A stretch of DNA of 64,000 nucleotides from Colwellia sp. (GTDB lineage: Bacteria > Pseudomonadota > Gammaproteobacteria > Enterobacterales > Alteromonadaceae): assembly GCA_013215465.1 (NCBI GenBank), contig JABSOW010000013.1, positions 1 through 64,000 of the forward strand. The letters run 5' to 3'. Position 1 is the stretch's first letter, and the number at the start of each line of letters is the position of its first letter. Both the position numbers and the translations under genes were made by a program. The notes below the pieces were generated by a model that searched no databases, had not been told where the DNA came from, and was given only the letters and a program-made list of their open reading frames with translations. Shown one piece after another: positions 1 through 8,983 of this stretch.

Positions 1-564
1 ACCACCGACAATCTTCACTTCACTGGTATTATCTATGGCTTGTAAAAATGTTGAAACTTCTTCGGCTAAGCGCCGTAAGTCATAGTCATCTACTGTCGCG
101 CTATCACTGCTCCATAAACCAAGCATTATAATAGGCACATCATCAACTTCTACTGGCTGTACCCGCCAATTAGTGACAATGGCGGGGATTTTATCGGTAT
201 TCGAGTGCAGTTTGTTGTAGGTATTAAGTAAGGCTTTTTCACGATTTTCGCCCACGTAAAACCTTAGGGTTACGACGGTTTGGCTGTTATTAGTAACGGA
301 GTAAACATGTTCAACACCAGGTATTTGTGCCAGTAGTTTCTCTAAGGGAGTGGTCACTAAACGTTCTACTTGTTGTACATTAACGCCTGCTGCGTTAACG
401 ATTACATCAATCATAGGAACCACTATTTGTGGCTCTTCTTCGCGTGGTGTGTAATTTAGTGCCATCGCGCCTGCTAACACGGACAAGACTAAAATAAAAA
501 ATGGCAGCTTACTTGTTAAAACTGTGCTGATCAGTTTTGCAGTAAAATTAGTTGAAGCCTGCAT
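1..564 (-). CDS. RND-family efflux transporter, N-terminal part (cut by window edge)
   Basis: The first 188 residues of an inner-membrane RND pump are present; the gene runs off the left edge. The start ATG is at 562-564. Residues about 15-37 form the first membrane helix (LPFFILVLSVLAGAMAL). It is followed by TPREEEPQIVVPMIDVIV, the conserved entry into the porter domain of AcrB/CzcA-like transporters, and by VERLVTTPLEKLLAQIPGVE. The gene lies 134 bp downstream of, and on the same strand as, the ArsR-type regulator, so the regulator may control it. Substrate cannot be told from this piece. The family call is firm; HAE1-type multidrug versus metal pump is open. Confidence 0.88.
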   Translation of the reverse strand, partial: MQASTNFTAKLISTVLTSKLPFFILVLSVLAGAMALNYTPREEEPQIVVPMIDVIVNAAGVNVQQVERLVTTPLEKLLAQIPGVEHVYSVTNNSQTVVTLRFYVGENREKALLNTYNKLHSNTDKIPAIVTNWRVQPVEVDDVPIIMLGLWSSDSATVDDYDLRRLAEEVSTFLQAIDNTSEVKIVGG

Positions 565-698
565 AATCAGTTCGCAGTCCTTTAAAGTGAGATTGATGAA
601 TAATTACCGCAATGGTGAGCAAGCAATTTTATTTAAGGGTAATGGCTTATACCATTAATTTCAGTAATGAATTGACTCATTCATTACTGCAATTGGTA

Positions 699-1004
699 TT
701 AAATATCTTCACAAAATTGTTGCTGTAATATTTCTAATAAGTACTTTATTTTTGGATTGGCAATCCGATAGTAAATGGTTTGTGATTCACGTCTGGTGGC
801 TACTATTTCGCTCTCCCTGAGCTTAGCTAAATGTTGGGACAGTGCCGATTGTGATAGCTCTACCTGTTCATTTAAATCGCCAACAGTATGTTCTCGTTGT
901 GCTAAAGAGCATAAAATGATTAAACGGTAAGGGTTGGCTAATTGTTTTAATATTGCAGAAACGTATTGAGCATTTTCGAGTAGTTTGGTTTTATCGCTGG
1001 TCAT
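699..1004 (-). CDS. ArsR/SmtB-family repressor, BigR/SqrR/YgaV-like (putative persulfide sensor)
   Basis: A 101-residue winged-helix regulator with an ArsR recognition helix (VELSQSALSQHLAKLRESEIV, about residues 48-68). It has exactly two cysteines, C32 (ILCSLAQ) and C98 (QQQFCEDI). They are 66 residues apart, the spacing of the redox pair in BigR and SqrR, which sense sulfide through a polysulfide link. It lacks the ELCVCD metal motif of ArsR/SmtB metal sensors. It is divergent from a rhodanese-domain gene, as expected for this subfamily, and lies upstream of an RND pump on the same strand. The sensing mechanism is inferred from cysteine placement and context only. Confidence 0.8.
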   Translation of the reverse strand: MTSDKTKLLENAQYVSAILKQLANPYRLIILCSLAQREHTVGDLNEQVELSQSALSQHLAKLRESEIVATRRESQTIYYRIANPKIKYLLEILQQQFCEDI

Positions 1005-1057
1005 ATAAGTGCCAAAATGAGCATTAACTTTATTTAAGTCTACTATTGAACTTTAAT

Positions 1058-1071
1058 TTAGTAAAGACTAA
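1058..1071. promoter_or_regulatory. Inverted repeat in the arsR/rhodanese divergent promoter region
   Basis: TTAGT-AAAG-ACTAA is a perfect 5-bp inverted repeat with a 4-bp spacer. It lies 54 bp upstream of the regulator start and about 170 bp upstream of the rhodanese. Its position suits an autoregulatory operator, but the motif was not matched to a known binding site. Confidence 0.35.
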
Positions 1072-1241
1072 TATACCTTAAGTAAGAAAAAGCTAAACAA
1101 GTAAAAACTAAATAAGAAAAAGATAAATTAGAAAATAATGCATTAAACAGTAGTGAATTTAAAAGCCTTAAAGTAGAGCGTATTAATTTACTTCAATTGG
1201 CAATAGCCATCACTATTAACGAGAATAATTAAGGAATAGCT

Positions 1242-1586
1242 ATGTTAAAAACGATACCTGAAGTGATCGCCCAAGCGAGAAAGTCACTTAAAACAATCAC
1301 TGCAGCAGAAGCTGCTATTAAATGTAAAGCTGAAAATGGCCTTGTTATTGATGTGAGAGAGCCGGCTGAATTTGCTGAAAAATCGGCTGAGAATACCATC
1401 AACATTCCTCGAGGTTTGTTAGAAATGAAAATGCTACAGATGCACCCCGATGAAAACTTAGCTATTTTTATTCATTGTGCTACCGGTGCAAGAGCTACCT
1501 TTGGCGCTGAGCAGTTAACGCGCGTTGGTTACAAAAATGTTTGGGTGGTTACCTCCATGTTAGATGATGTATGTTGTGTATTTTAG
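1242..1586 (+). CDS. Rhodanese-domain sulfurtransferase
   Basis: A single rhodanese domain of 114 residues, probably cytoplasmic. Residues 34-40 carry VIDVREP, the usual substrate-domain signature. The active-site loop is HCATGARA, with the persulfide-carrying cysteine at about residue 79 in a CX4R arrangement. The start ATG follows an AAGGAATAG stretch that serves as ribosome-binding site. The protein ends in CCVF, adding two cysteines outside the active site. Divergence from a BigR-like regulator suggests a role in persulfide or sulfide handling, as for E. coli YgaP next to YgaV. No membrane helices are visible, unlike YgaP. Confidence 0.85.
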   Translation: MLKTIPEVIAQARKSLKTITAAEAAIKCKAENGLVIDVREPAEFAEKSAENTINIPRGLLEMKMLQMHPDENLAIFIHCATGARATFGAEQLTRVGYKNVWVVTSMLDDVCCVF

Positions 1587-1616
1587 TTTTTAGCTGTGAG
1601 TTACTAGTAGCGTGTG

Positions 1617-1650
1617 ACGAAGACATCAGGTGAACGCATGATGGCTTCGT
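1617..1650. terminator. Hairpin between convergent rhodanese and lysA
   Basis: ACGAAGACATCA and TGATGGCTTCGT pair at 11 of 12 positions around a 10-base loop, midway between two converging genes. There is no strong T-run, so this could be a bidirectional transcript end or a dispersed palindrome. The left arm recurs exactly at 53199-53210 in another hairpin between convergent genes. Confidence 0.45.
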
Positions 1651-1704
1651 TATCCGGTAATATTTTTTGCTCGTTACTTTTCTTATTCGAAACTGATAAT
1701 TTAT

Positions 1705-2967
1705 TTAAAGCCAACTTGGCACTGAATCAGTATTAATAACTTCTTCGTAGGTAGGACGGGCTCTAACAACAGCAAATTTATTATCTTTGACCATTACTTC
1801 TGGCGCTAACATTCTGGTGTTATAAGTAGACGCCATTACTGCGCCGTATGCTCCACAACTCATGATGGCAATTAAATCACCTGATTTAGATTCATTTACT
1901 TGGCGGTTTTTAGAAAAAGTATCACCGGTTTCACAAACAGGGCCGACCACATCATAAGTTATTTTCGTTGTATTAGTGGCATTTACCGCCAGTATTTCGT
2001 GATGAGCATCGTACATGCTTGGGCGAATTAAATCGTTCATGCCGGCATCAAGTATTAAAAATTGACGTTCTTCACCGGTTTTAATAAAAACCACACTTGA
2101 GACTAAAATACCAGCATTGCCTAATAAAGAACGACCGGGTTCAACGATAATTTTACAGCCTAAATGGCCTAATTGAGCTTTGGCTACCGCGGCGTATTCC
2201 TGTTTACTTGGGATCACTTCATCACGGTAAGTAATACCTAAACCACCACCAATATCAATCACCTTAATTTCATGGCCATCGGCTCTAAGATCCGTCACTA
2301 ATTGAGCAATACGTTTATAAGCTTCTTCAAAGGGGGCAAGTTGGGTGAGTTGTGAGCCAATATGAACATCAACCCCTTGCACTTTTATATTAGGGAACGA
2401 AGCCGCTTGTTTATAAGCTAAGCGAGCTTTACTAATTGGCACACCAAACTTGTTTTCAGCTTTACCGGTCGATATTTTTGCATGAGTGTTGGCACAAACA
2501 TCAGGGTTTATACGAAAAGCAACGGCAGCGGTTGTGTTTAAGCGCGTGGCAACTTGGCTGATCAGCTCTAGTTCTGGCTCTGATTCAACATTAAATTGAA
2601 AAATGCCTTGTTTTAAGGCGTATTCTATTTCAGATGCAATTTTAGCAACCCCTGAATAGACTATTTTGTTTGCCGGGATGCCTGCTGCAATAGCGCGGCG
2701 AATTTCTCCTTCAGAAACCACATCAGCACCAGAGCCTAATTTTGCTAAAGTAGATAATACTGCTTGGTTACCATTGGCTTTGACGGCATAGCAAATTAAC
2801 GTTTCTTGTTCACTAAATGCTTGCTGATAGTCTTGAAAATTTTGGCTTATAGCGGTATTTGAATAACAGTAAAAAGGGGTGCCTACTTGTTTCGCTATAT
2901 CGCTAATTGCCACGTTTTCAGCAAACATTTTGCTGTTAATATACGGAAAGTGTTTTTGAATTGTCAT
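1705..2967 (-). CDS. lysA: Diaminopimelate decarboxylase
   Basis: PLP enzyme of 420 residues that decarboxylates meso-diaminopimelate to L-lysine, the last step of lysine synthesis. Visible family marks are ICYAVKANGN near residue 60, holding the PLP-binding lysine, HIGSQLTQLAPFEEA, the glycine loop IDIGGGLGI, EPGRSLLGNAG, and the C-terminal VGPVCETGDTF and SCGAYGAVMASTYN motifs. Length is normal for LysA. The gene stands alone: no dapF follows, and the next upstream gene on the same strand is a histidine kinase 140 bp away, so co-transcription is uncertain. Confidence 0.97.
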   Translation of the reverse strand: MTIQKHFPYINSKMFAENVAISDIAKQVGTPFYCYSNTAISQNFQDYQQAFSEQETLICYAVKANGNQAVLSTLAKLGSGADVVSEGEIRRAIAAGIPANKIVYSGVAKIASEIEYALKQGIFQFNVESEPELELISQVATRLNTTAAVAFRINPDVCANTHAKISTGKAENKFGVPISKARLAYKQAASFPNIKVQGVDVHIGSQLTQLAPFEEAYKRIAQLVTDLRADGHEIKVIDIGGGLGITYRDEVIPSKQEYAAVAKAQLGHLGCKIIVEPGRSLLGNAGILVSSVVFIKTGEERQFLILDAGMNDLIRPSMYDAHHEILAVNATNTTKITYDVVGPVCETGDTFSKNRQVNESKSGDLIAIMSCGAYGAVMASTYNTRMLAPEVMVKDNKFAVVRARPTYEEVINTDSVPSWL

Positions 2968-3107
2968 GTGCTTAGTCTTTATTTATATAGTGAACTGTTA
3001 AAGTGTGAATAATCTATTCTAATCCCCTGTGCTATTCAATATAAATAGCGATAATATTTTTCTATAGTTTATATTCGTTAAGGTTCGTTTATATTCGTTA
3101 AGGTTAG

Positions 3108-4736
3108 TTAGCCTAAAATAGGAAAACTCAGTTCAAAATGACAGCCTTGTTGGTTTGAGTTAGCTTCTTTTTCCACTGGTTTACTTTTGCGTAAATGGAT
3201 CTCGCCATGATGCGCGGTTAATAACGTACTAATAATAGCTAAGCCTAGCCCTGTACCACCACTTTGTTTAGCCGTGGTAAAAAAAGGCTCAAAAATACGC
3301 TTGGCATTTTGCTCAGATATTCCTTTACCATTATCGCTAAAGGTTAAGACATATTGCTGGTTTTTTTTTATGACCTCAATGACAATACACTCACCGCCAT
3401 GCTGGGCGACGTTTTCAAATAAATTACTAATGATACTGGTGAGTAATTCCTTATTCATATAAACAGGCACTTTGTTCGCGGGTTGTTCAAATAAAATAGT
3501 GACAAAAGTACTTTGATAGAGCGCTATTTGCTGCTCAATGATCTTAACTAAATTACACGGTGTGCTCGGAATTTTTTGAATATCAGCTTTCGCTAGCTCG
3601 GTTAATTGGCGCATTAACAACTCCATACGCTTGGTGTTTACCGCAACATTATTAAGGAACTGTCGTTGCTCTTGTTCGGATAGCTCGTTCATATGATCTT
3701 GTAAAATTTCTGTCGCCCCTTTAATGGCGGTAATGGGCGTTTTAAATTCATGAGAGACATAAGAAGCAAAGTTTTTAATTTGCTCTGCCCGTTGAATTTG
3801 TTTATTAGACATTTTAACCAAGGCTTTTGATAGCAGTTCAAATTCTGCGGTAACGGGGTGCTCAAGTACCGTTAATTGGTTATCTGCACCATCAGTTGCG
3901 GTTGCTTTTTTAGCTTGTACTACTAACGCTTTTATTGGTCTAGTAATGGCATAAGCCATAAACAGAGAAATAGCTAAAACAATCATTATTAATAAAATAA
4001 TATAGGTAACAAATAGCTCAATATTTTGGTAAATATGTTGATAAATGTTTGCTGGCGTGCGGATTAATAGTATAGCGCCAATAATTCGTTGCTCAAGGAT
4101 AATAGGGTAACTGACGTGAATACGAATATCTGATGTGCGGCTTATTGGCGAGAAAAAATGATCGTCTTTTTGTTGAGCTGCTTTTCTAATCACTCGGCTA
4201 CTTTCACCTGTTAACGCGCTAACAACTTCTGCTCTATTAAGTAAACTTTTATTTTTAATCTCACCGGTTGAGGAGACAATTATGCCGTTAATATCAAGGA
4301 TACGCATTCCTGACAAGGTGGTTAATTGTACTTCTTTTAATAAGGTATCTAAGCTTTTTCCTAATTGCCAAGCAATGGGGTCAACAATAGTATTGGTTGC
4401 TTGTGCTGGCGGTTCTTTTGGCAATACTGGACTGTTAATAAGATCTAAGGTTGCCGATACGGGTCGCCACTTTCCCATGATAGGATCATCTTTGGGCCAG
4501 TACTCTTTAGGTAACGCTTTACCATAAGTAGGCATGGCTAAATCGGGATAATTGTTCTGTAGTTCTTTGGTATAAATACTGGCTAGCATTACTGCTTGAG
4601 TGATCAACGAATTTTCAGTTTGTCTAATTAAGGTACTATCGTATAACTTCATCATGGCAATGCCAACAACGGGCAAAGATAAAATTATTGAATTAATTAA
4701 GATAAATATATAACTAAGTCGCAGCCGTATCTTCAT
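3108..4736 (-). CDS. Membrane sensor histidine kinase
   Basis: A 542-residue kinase with two membrane helices (about 8-30 and 240-262) flanking a roughly 200-residue periplasmic sensor, a HAMP linker, and a HisKA domain with SHEFKTP, where H329 is the predicted phosphorylation site. The ATPase domain carries LFENVAQHG (N box), DNGKGI (G1) and GGTGLGLAI (G2). The gene begins two bases after the partner response regulator ends, so the pair forms an operon. The periplasmic region resembles the Cache-like sensors of CreC-type kinases but its ligand cannot be told. The adjacent divergent GH3 gene raises the possibility that it senses cell-wall products; that is a guess from context. Confidence 0.93.
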   Translation of the reverse strand: MKIRLRLSYIFILINSIILSLPVVGIAMMKLYDSTLIRQTENSLITQAVMLASIYTKELQNNYPDLAMPTYGKALPKEYWPKDDPIMGKWRPVSATLDLINSPVLPKEPPAQATNTIVDPIAWQLGKSLDTLLKEVQLTTLSGMRILDINGIIVSSTGEIKNKSLLNRAEVVSALTGESSRVIRKAAQQKDDHFFSPISRTSDIRIHVSYPIILEQRIIGAILLIRTPANIYQHIYQNIELFVTYIILLIMIVLAISLFMAYAITRPIKALVVQAKKATATDGADNQLTVLEHPVTAEFELLSKALVKMSNKQIQRAEQIKNFASYVSHEFKTPITAIKGATEILQDHMNELSEQEQRQFLNNVAVNTKRMELLMRQLTELAKADIQKIPSTPCNLVKIIEQQIALYQSTFVTILFEQPANKVPVYMNKELLTSIISNLFENVAQHGGECIVIEVIKKNQQYVLTFSDNGKGISEQNAKRIFEPFFTTAKQSGGTGLGLAIISTLLTAHHGEIHLRKSKPVEKEANSNQQGCHFELSFPILG

Positions 4737-4738
4737 TG

Positions 4739-5440
4739 TTATGCGAGTAACTCTTTACAAAGGTTAATCCGGTAACCAACCCCATGTACGGTATCAATGG
4801 GCTCGCCACCAGCGCCTTTAAACTTGTTACGAATTCGTCGTAAATGACTATCTATGGTGCGATCGCTGACCGAAATATTGTGGGAATAACTACCGTCCAT
4901 TAATAACTCTCGGCTAAAAACATGCCCAGGGCGCTTTGCCATGGTCATTAACATTTGAAATTCGGTGGCCGTTAATTCTAACGGTTTATTATGCCATTTC
5001 ACCTCACGGGTATCACTATTGATAAATAATAAACCATGGCTTATTTCACTAGATGAAGCTGAATCACTTTGGGTGATATTAGCACGGCGCAAAATGGTTT
5101 TTACTCGGGCGACTAATTCACGTGAGCTAAAAGGTTTGGTGATGTAGTCATCTGCACCAAGCTCTAAGCCAAGAATTCGATCGATTTCTTCATCTCGTGC
5201 CGATAAAAATATCAGCGGAACCTGTGATTCATGGCGAATGATTTTACAAACATCGGTGCCTTCTAATTCAGGCATACCAATATCAAGGATGATTAAATCA
5301 GGTTTTTGGTTTTTGAATTGCACTAATGCTTGTTTACCGTCTTGTGCTTCTATAACGTCAAAATTCGCCCGAGTTAAACTAAAGGTAATTACTTCTCTGA
5401 TATGTGCGTCATCATCAACGACTAAAATTTTACTATTCAC
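4739..5440 (-). CDS. OmpR-family response regulator
   Basis: A 233-residue two-domain regulator. The receiver domain (1-115) has the acidic pocket VVDDD, the phosphoacceptor D53 in LIILDIGMPE, and the conserved lysine in DYITKPFSSREL. The C-terminal winged helix (about 130-228) ends with SDRTIDSHLRRIRNKF and DTVHGVGYRI, typical of OmpR/PhoB effectors. It is the first gene of the regulator-kinase pair and is divergent from the GH3 lipoprotein gene, with about 200 bp between the two starts. That shared interval includes the palindrome at 5529-5541. Confidence 0.95.
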   Translation of the reverse strand: MNSKILVVDDDAHIREVITFSLTRANFDVIEAQDGKQALVQFKNQKPDLIILDIGMPELEGTDVCKIIRHESQVPLIFLSARDEEIDRILGLELGADDYITKPFSSRELVARVKTILRRANITQSDSASSSEISHGLLFINSDTREVKWHNKPLELTATEFQMLMTMAKRPGHVFSRELLMDGSYSHNISVSDRTIDSHLRRIRNKFKGAGGEPIDTVHGVGYRINLCKELLA

Positions 5441-5528
5441 TATCCGACTCTCTAACTACTTTGAGCCATTGAATATCGTTAGTTTATCGGTAAAAGACAA
5501 GCGCTATTTTTCTTAATTTAATAAATTG

Positions 5529-5541
5529 TGCAAAATTTGCA
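5529..5541. promoter_or_regulatory. Palindrome TGCAAA-A-TTTGCA between response regulator and GH3 gene
   Basis: A perfect 6-1-6 palindrome in the divergent promoter interval. Its right part, AAAATTTGCATA (5532-5543), recurs exactly at 14799-14810 upstream of the TonB-dependent receptor. That suggests a common regulator, possibly the adjacent two-component system. AT-rich 12-mers can recur by chance, so support is modest. Confidence 0.35.
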
Positions 5542-5637
5542 TAAAAAAGATGAGATAAATGTGTTTTTTTGCCCTGTTGAGTGCAAAAAACTTTGTCATA
5601 GTGAGATTTGAAATTAATATTAAATTTGTCATCACCT

Positions 5638-7566
5638 ATGCTTTTACATCTTAAATCTAACAAAACATTTTTCTCGGTAAATATATTAAAAGTAAGTGGC
5701 TTAATACTTTTTGTTTCTTACCTTATTGCGATGCAAGGCTGCGTAACAAACCCCTTAACAGCTGAACGTATTATCCTTGAAAACCAGTTAGCGCAAAAAA
5801 TCATGTTAGATCTACGTTTTTATTGCCCAGATATAAGTGCAGCAGAAGCTGAAGTTGACGGTTTTCAATGTAAACAGCCAATGACCAAGTTACCTAAAGA
5901 ATTGGCGCAGTTAATTACTGATACCTCATTAGGTAGTATCATTTTATTTGCCCAGAATATTGAATCGGTTGCGCAAACAGTTACCTTAACACGAGATCTA
6001 CAAAATGCAGCGTTAAAGTCACGTGTGGCGCAACCATTGTTAATTTCCACTGACCAAGAGGGCGGTCGTGTCGTGCGTATACCACGTGATATTAGCACCT
6101 CATTTACTGGTAATATGTCAATTGGCGCAACTTATGCGCGTCAGGGGGATAAATATGCCCGCGAAGTGGGTAAAGTGCTTGGCGCCGAGTTGAAGGCTTT
6201 AGGTATCAATGTTAATCACGGCCCTGATGTTGATGTTAATGTAAACCTAGATAATCCGGTGATTAATGTCCGCTCTTTTAGTGAAAACCCACAAATCGTT
6301 GCTGATTTAGGTATCGCTATGCTTGAAGGCATAGAATCGATGGGAGTTATCGCTACTCTTAAACACTTCCCTGGTCATGGCGACACTAATGTTGATAGTC
6401 ACACCGGCTTACCTACCGTATTACATAATTTGTCGTTAGCCAAACGTGTTGATTTATATCCTTTTAGCCAAGCGCTTAAAAAAACGGATGTGAAAATGAT
6501 TATGACTGCGCATATTCAATACCCCGCTTTAGATTCATCTGAAGTAGTTAATAAGTTTGGTCAGTCGATGATCAAACCGGCCACCTTATCTAAAAAAATA
6601 TTAACCAAGCTCTTAAGAGAAGAGATGGGTTTTCAAGGATTAATCATCACCGATGCGTTAGATATGGCGGGTATTAGTCGTTTTTTTACCCCGATTGAAG
6701 CGGTATTAGCCACCTTTGATGCCGGCGCAGATATCGCTATGATGCCGATGAAAATAAGAACCAAGGAAGACATTAATCGCTTCAAAATATTTATTAAAGA
6801 CTTAGCCGATCGCGTTGAAGAGCAGCAATCGATGGCTGATGAAATAGCCCTTTCAGTGGCAAGAATAACCAAGGCTAAGCAAGCCTTGGTTAGCGATATT
6901 GTTTCTGACGAGCAATTAGTTGTTAACATCAGTAAAGCGAAACAGATCTTGGGCAATGAACAGCATAAAGCAATTGAAATGTCACTGGCGCAACATGCTA
7001 TTGTTGAAATCAGTAAAACCAAAAATGTTATTAACCTAAAGGGGAGCAATAAAGTACATGTGGTATTCCCCAAACCAGAGCAGTCTAAAGCGATGGTGAG
7101 CTATTTAGCTCAGGCAAGTGAAGTTGAGGGAAGTGTCGCTAAGCAAATAACTTACTCAAGTTTACTTCATTATGATGAAAGAACTTTGTTCAGCCAATTA
7201 AACCATAGTGATGTGGTTATTGTTGCCTGTGATAGTCAAAAAACGGCGGTAGAATTAGGCGGATTTGAAGATTTAGCACATGGCAATATTAAGGTAGAAC
7301 AAGGACCTAATGACAGTGCTAAAGCATTAAAAATTCTAAAATATGCTAAAAAACATGGAATAACGACGGTGTTTGTTTCGTTAAAGTTACCGACAAAATT
7401 AGCAGAATATAGCCAGTACAGTGACTGGTTGTTGGCAACCTTTGACGGTAATACTTATTATGATGAACAAACTGCTAAGTTTGTTGCGCCAAGTTTAGCG
7501 GCACTTACCGATATTTTATTCGCTAAGCAGCAAGCAAAAGGCGTGTTACCTATCACCCTAAAATAA
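5638..7566 (+). CDS. GH3-family beta-N-acetylhexosaminidase lipoprotein (NagZ-like)
   Basis: A glycoside hydrolase family 3 enzyme that probably removes N-acetylglucosamine from peptidoglycan or chitin fragments. The NagZ-type motif KHFPGHGDTNVDSHTGLP carries the His/Asp pair of this subfamily, and ITDALDMAGI carries the nucleophilic aspartate. KMIMTAHIQYPALD and TDQEGGRVVR are further family marks. A hydrophobic segment ends in LIAMQGC, a lipobox-like site, so it is likely a lipoprotein rather than cytoplasmic like E. coli NagZ. At about 640 residues it is much longer than NagZ (about 340), with a C-terminal domain after residue 400. An in-frame TTG at 5608 would add 10 residues; neither start has a strong Shine-Dalgarno, and ATG was preferred. 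Confidence 0.88.
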   Translation: MLLHLKSNKTFFSVNILKVSGLILFVSYLIAMQGCVTNPLTAERIILENQLAQKIMLDLRFYCPDISAAEAEVDGFQCKQPMTKLPKELAQLITDTSLGSIILFAQNIESVAQTVTLTRDLQNAALKSRVAQPLLISTDQEGGRVVRIPRDISTSFTGNMSIGATYARQGDKYAREVGKVLGAELKALGINVNHGPDVDVNVNLDNPVINVRSFSENPQIVADLGIAMLEGIESMGVIATLKHFPGHGDTNVDSHTGLPTVLHNLSLAKRVDLYPFSQALKKTDVKMIMTAHIQYPALDSSEVVNKFGQSMIKPATLSKKILTKLLREEMGFQGLIITDALDMAGISRFFTPIEAVLATFDAGADIAMMPMKIRTKEDINRFKIFIKDLADRVEEQQSMADEIALSVARITKAKQALVSDIVSDEQLVVNISKAKQILGNEQHKAIEMSLAQHAIVEISKTKNVINLKGSNKVHVVFPKPEQSKAMVSYLAQASEVEGSVAKQITYSSLLHYDERTLFSQLNHSDVVIVACDSQKTAVELGGFEDLAHGNIKVEQGPNDSAKALKILKYAKKHGITTVFVSLKLPTKLAEYSQYSDWLLATFDGNTYYDEQTAKFVAPSLAALTDILFAKQQAKGVLPITLK

Positions 7567-7707
7567 TAACGTCTTAGAAATATTATTTAACCAAGGTATC
7601 TTTAGAATAAAATACCGCAACATATAATATTTTTATGAAATATTTATTTTAATCTGACACTGGCAATGTTACTTTGCTGGTAATAACGTTAAAAGAGCCG
7701 CAATTAT

Positions 7708-8865
7708 ATGATCATCAGTGCCTTTCCTTATCTTGCCATTTTGTTAGCAACAGCAGGCGCGTTAAAGTTTTTTGAATCAAAAAGCAAGTTAAAAATATTT
7801 GAGTTATTACCGGCTATTGTCATTTTATATTTCTCGGTAATGTTGATGTCTACTTTTGGCGTTTGGCAGCAAACAGATGAAATTAATAGCGCCTATAAAG
7901 CCGTTAAAATCAATATCCTACCTGCGATGATTTTTTTAATGTTGCTTAATGCCGATTTAAGACAAATAAAGAAACTAGGCGCTAAAATTATTTTTGCCTT
8001 TCTTACCGCTTCAATCACTATTGGTATTGCTTTTGTGGTTGCTTATGCCTTGTTTTTACCTATGTTGGCAGTAGACAGTTGGAAAACCTTCGCGGCGCTG
8101 AGTGGTAGTTGGATGGGAGGAACCGGCAATATGGCCGCTATTCAATTAGCCTTAAATGTTCCCGATAATTCTATGGGCTATACCTTACTCATAGACTCGA
8201 TAGATTATGCTATTTGGGTGATGTTATTACTGTCACTGGTGCCTTATTCAAAGCGCTTTGATCGTTGGATTGGTACCAACAGCGATAAGCTGGATGAAAT
8301 TAGCGCTAAGCTAAGTGAGCAAAAGCAGGAAGTTAAAGGTGATCAAAGTTCTTCTTTATTATTTTTACTTGGTTTGGCACTAGCGGTATCGGCACTAACC
8401 CAATATTTTGCGCAAATACTGCCAACATCTACATTTTTCACCACCACCACGTGGACGGTGTTAATGGTAACCATTATCGGGGTGTTATGTGCGATGACCC
8501 CCTTAAGTAAACTATTTGGTGCAACCGAAATATCTAACATAATGTTGTATTTAATTGTTGCTCTTATTGCTTCTAGGGCAAATTTTGCCGAGCTAACAGA
8601 AGCGCCAATGTACATATTAATGGGCTTAGTTATTTTGGCTATTCATGGGGTGTTAATGGTTATTGCTGCTAAATTATTTAAGTTTGACTTATTTACTTGC
8701 GGTATTGCTTCGTTGGCCAATATTGGTGGTGTGGCTTCAGCGCCTATACTGGCCGCCGCTTATTCTCGCGCATTAATACCAGTAGGGGTATTAATGGCCT
8801 TACTTGGCTACATTGTTGGTACGGGCGGCGGTTTGTTAGTCGGTAAAGTGTTATCGCTTTTGTAG
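7708..8865 (+). CDS. DUF819-family integral membrane protein (YjcL-like), candidate transporter
   Basis: A 385-residue protein with about 10-11 hydrophobic helices. Glycine-rich signatures SGSWMGGTGNMAAIQ (around 131-145) and ASLANIGGVASAPILAAAY (around 335-353) are typical of the DUF819 family, whose two-fold repeated architecture resembles anion or dicarboxylate carriers. The function of DUF819 is not established. Here it sits 141 bp after a GH3 hexosaminidase and 118 bp before an NlpC/P60 endopeptidase and a dipeptide epimerase. The inferred role is therefore uptake or export of a cell-wall-derived peptide or sugar. Start ATG at 7708; only a weak upstream purine stretch is visible. Confidence 0.82.
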   Translation: MIISAFPYLAILLATAGALKFFESKSKLKIFELLPAIVILYFSVMLMSTFGVWQQTDEINSAYKAVKINILPAMIFLMLLNADLRQIKKLGAKIIFAFLTASITIGIAFVVAYALFLPMLAVDSWKTFAALSGSWMGGTGNMAAIQLALNVPDNSMGYTLLIDSIDYAIWVMLLLSLVPYSKRFDRWIGTNSDKLDEISAKLSEQKQEVKGDQSSSLLFLLGLALAVSALTQYFAQILPTSTFFTTTTWTVLMVTIIGVLCAMTPLSKLFGATEISNIMLYLIVALIASRANFAELTEAPMYILMGLVILAIHGVLMVIAAKLFKFDLFTCGIASLANIGGVASAPILAAAYSRALIPVGVLMALLGYIVGTGGGLLVGKVLSLL

Positions 8866-8983
8866 TGAGTATCCCTATATAAAAACTTAGTAGGTAAAAC
8901 GTATAAAAAGTCGCGTGATAAGCGTAGAACAAACTGTATAAAAAGTTGTTGAAAAACTGCTACTGATAAAAGAAACAGGAAAA

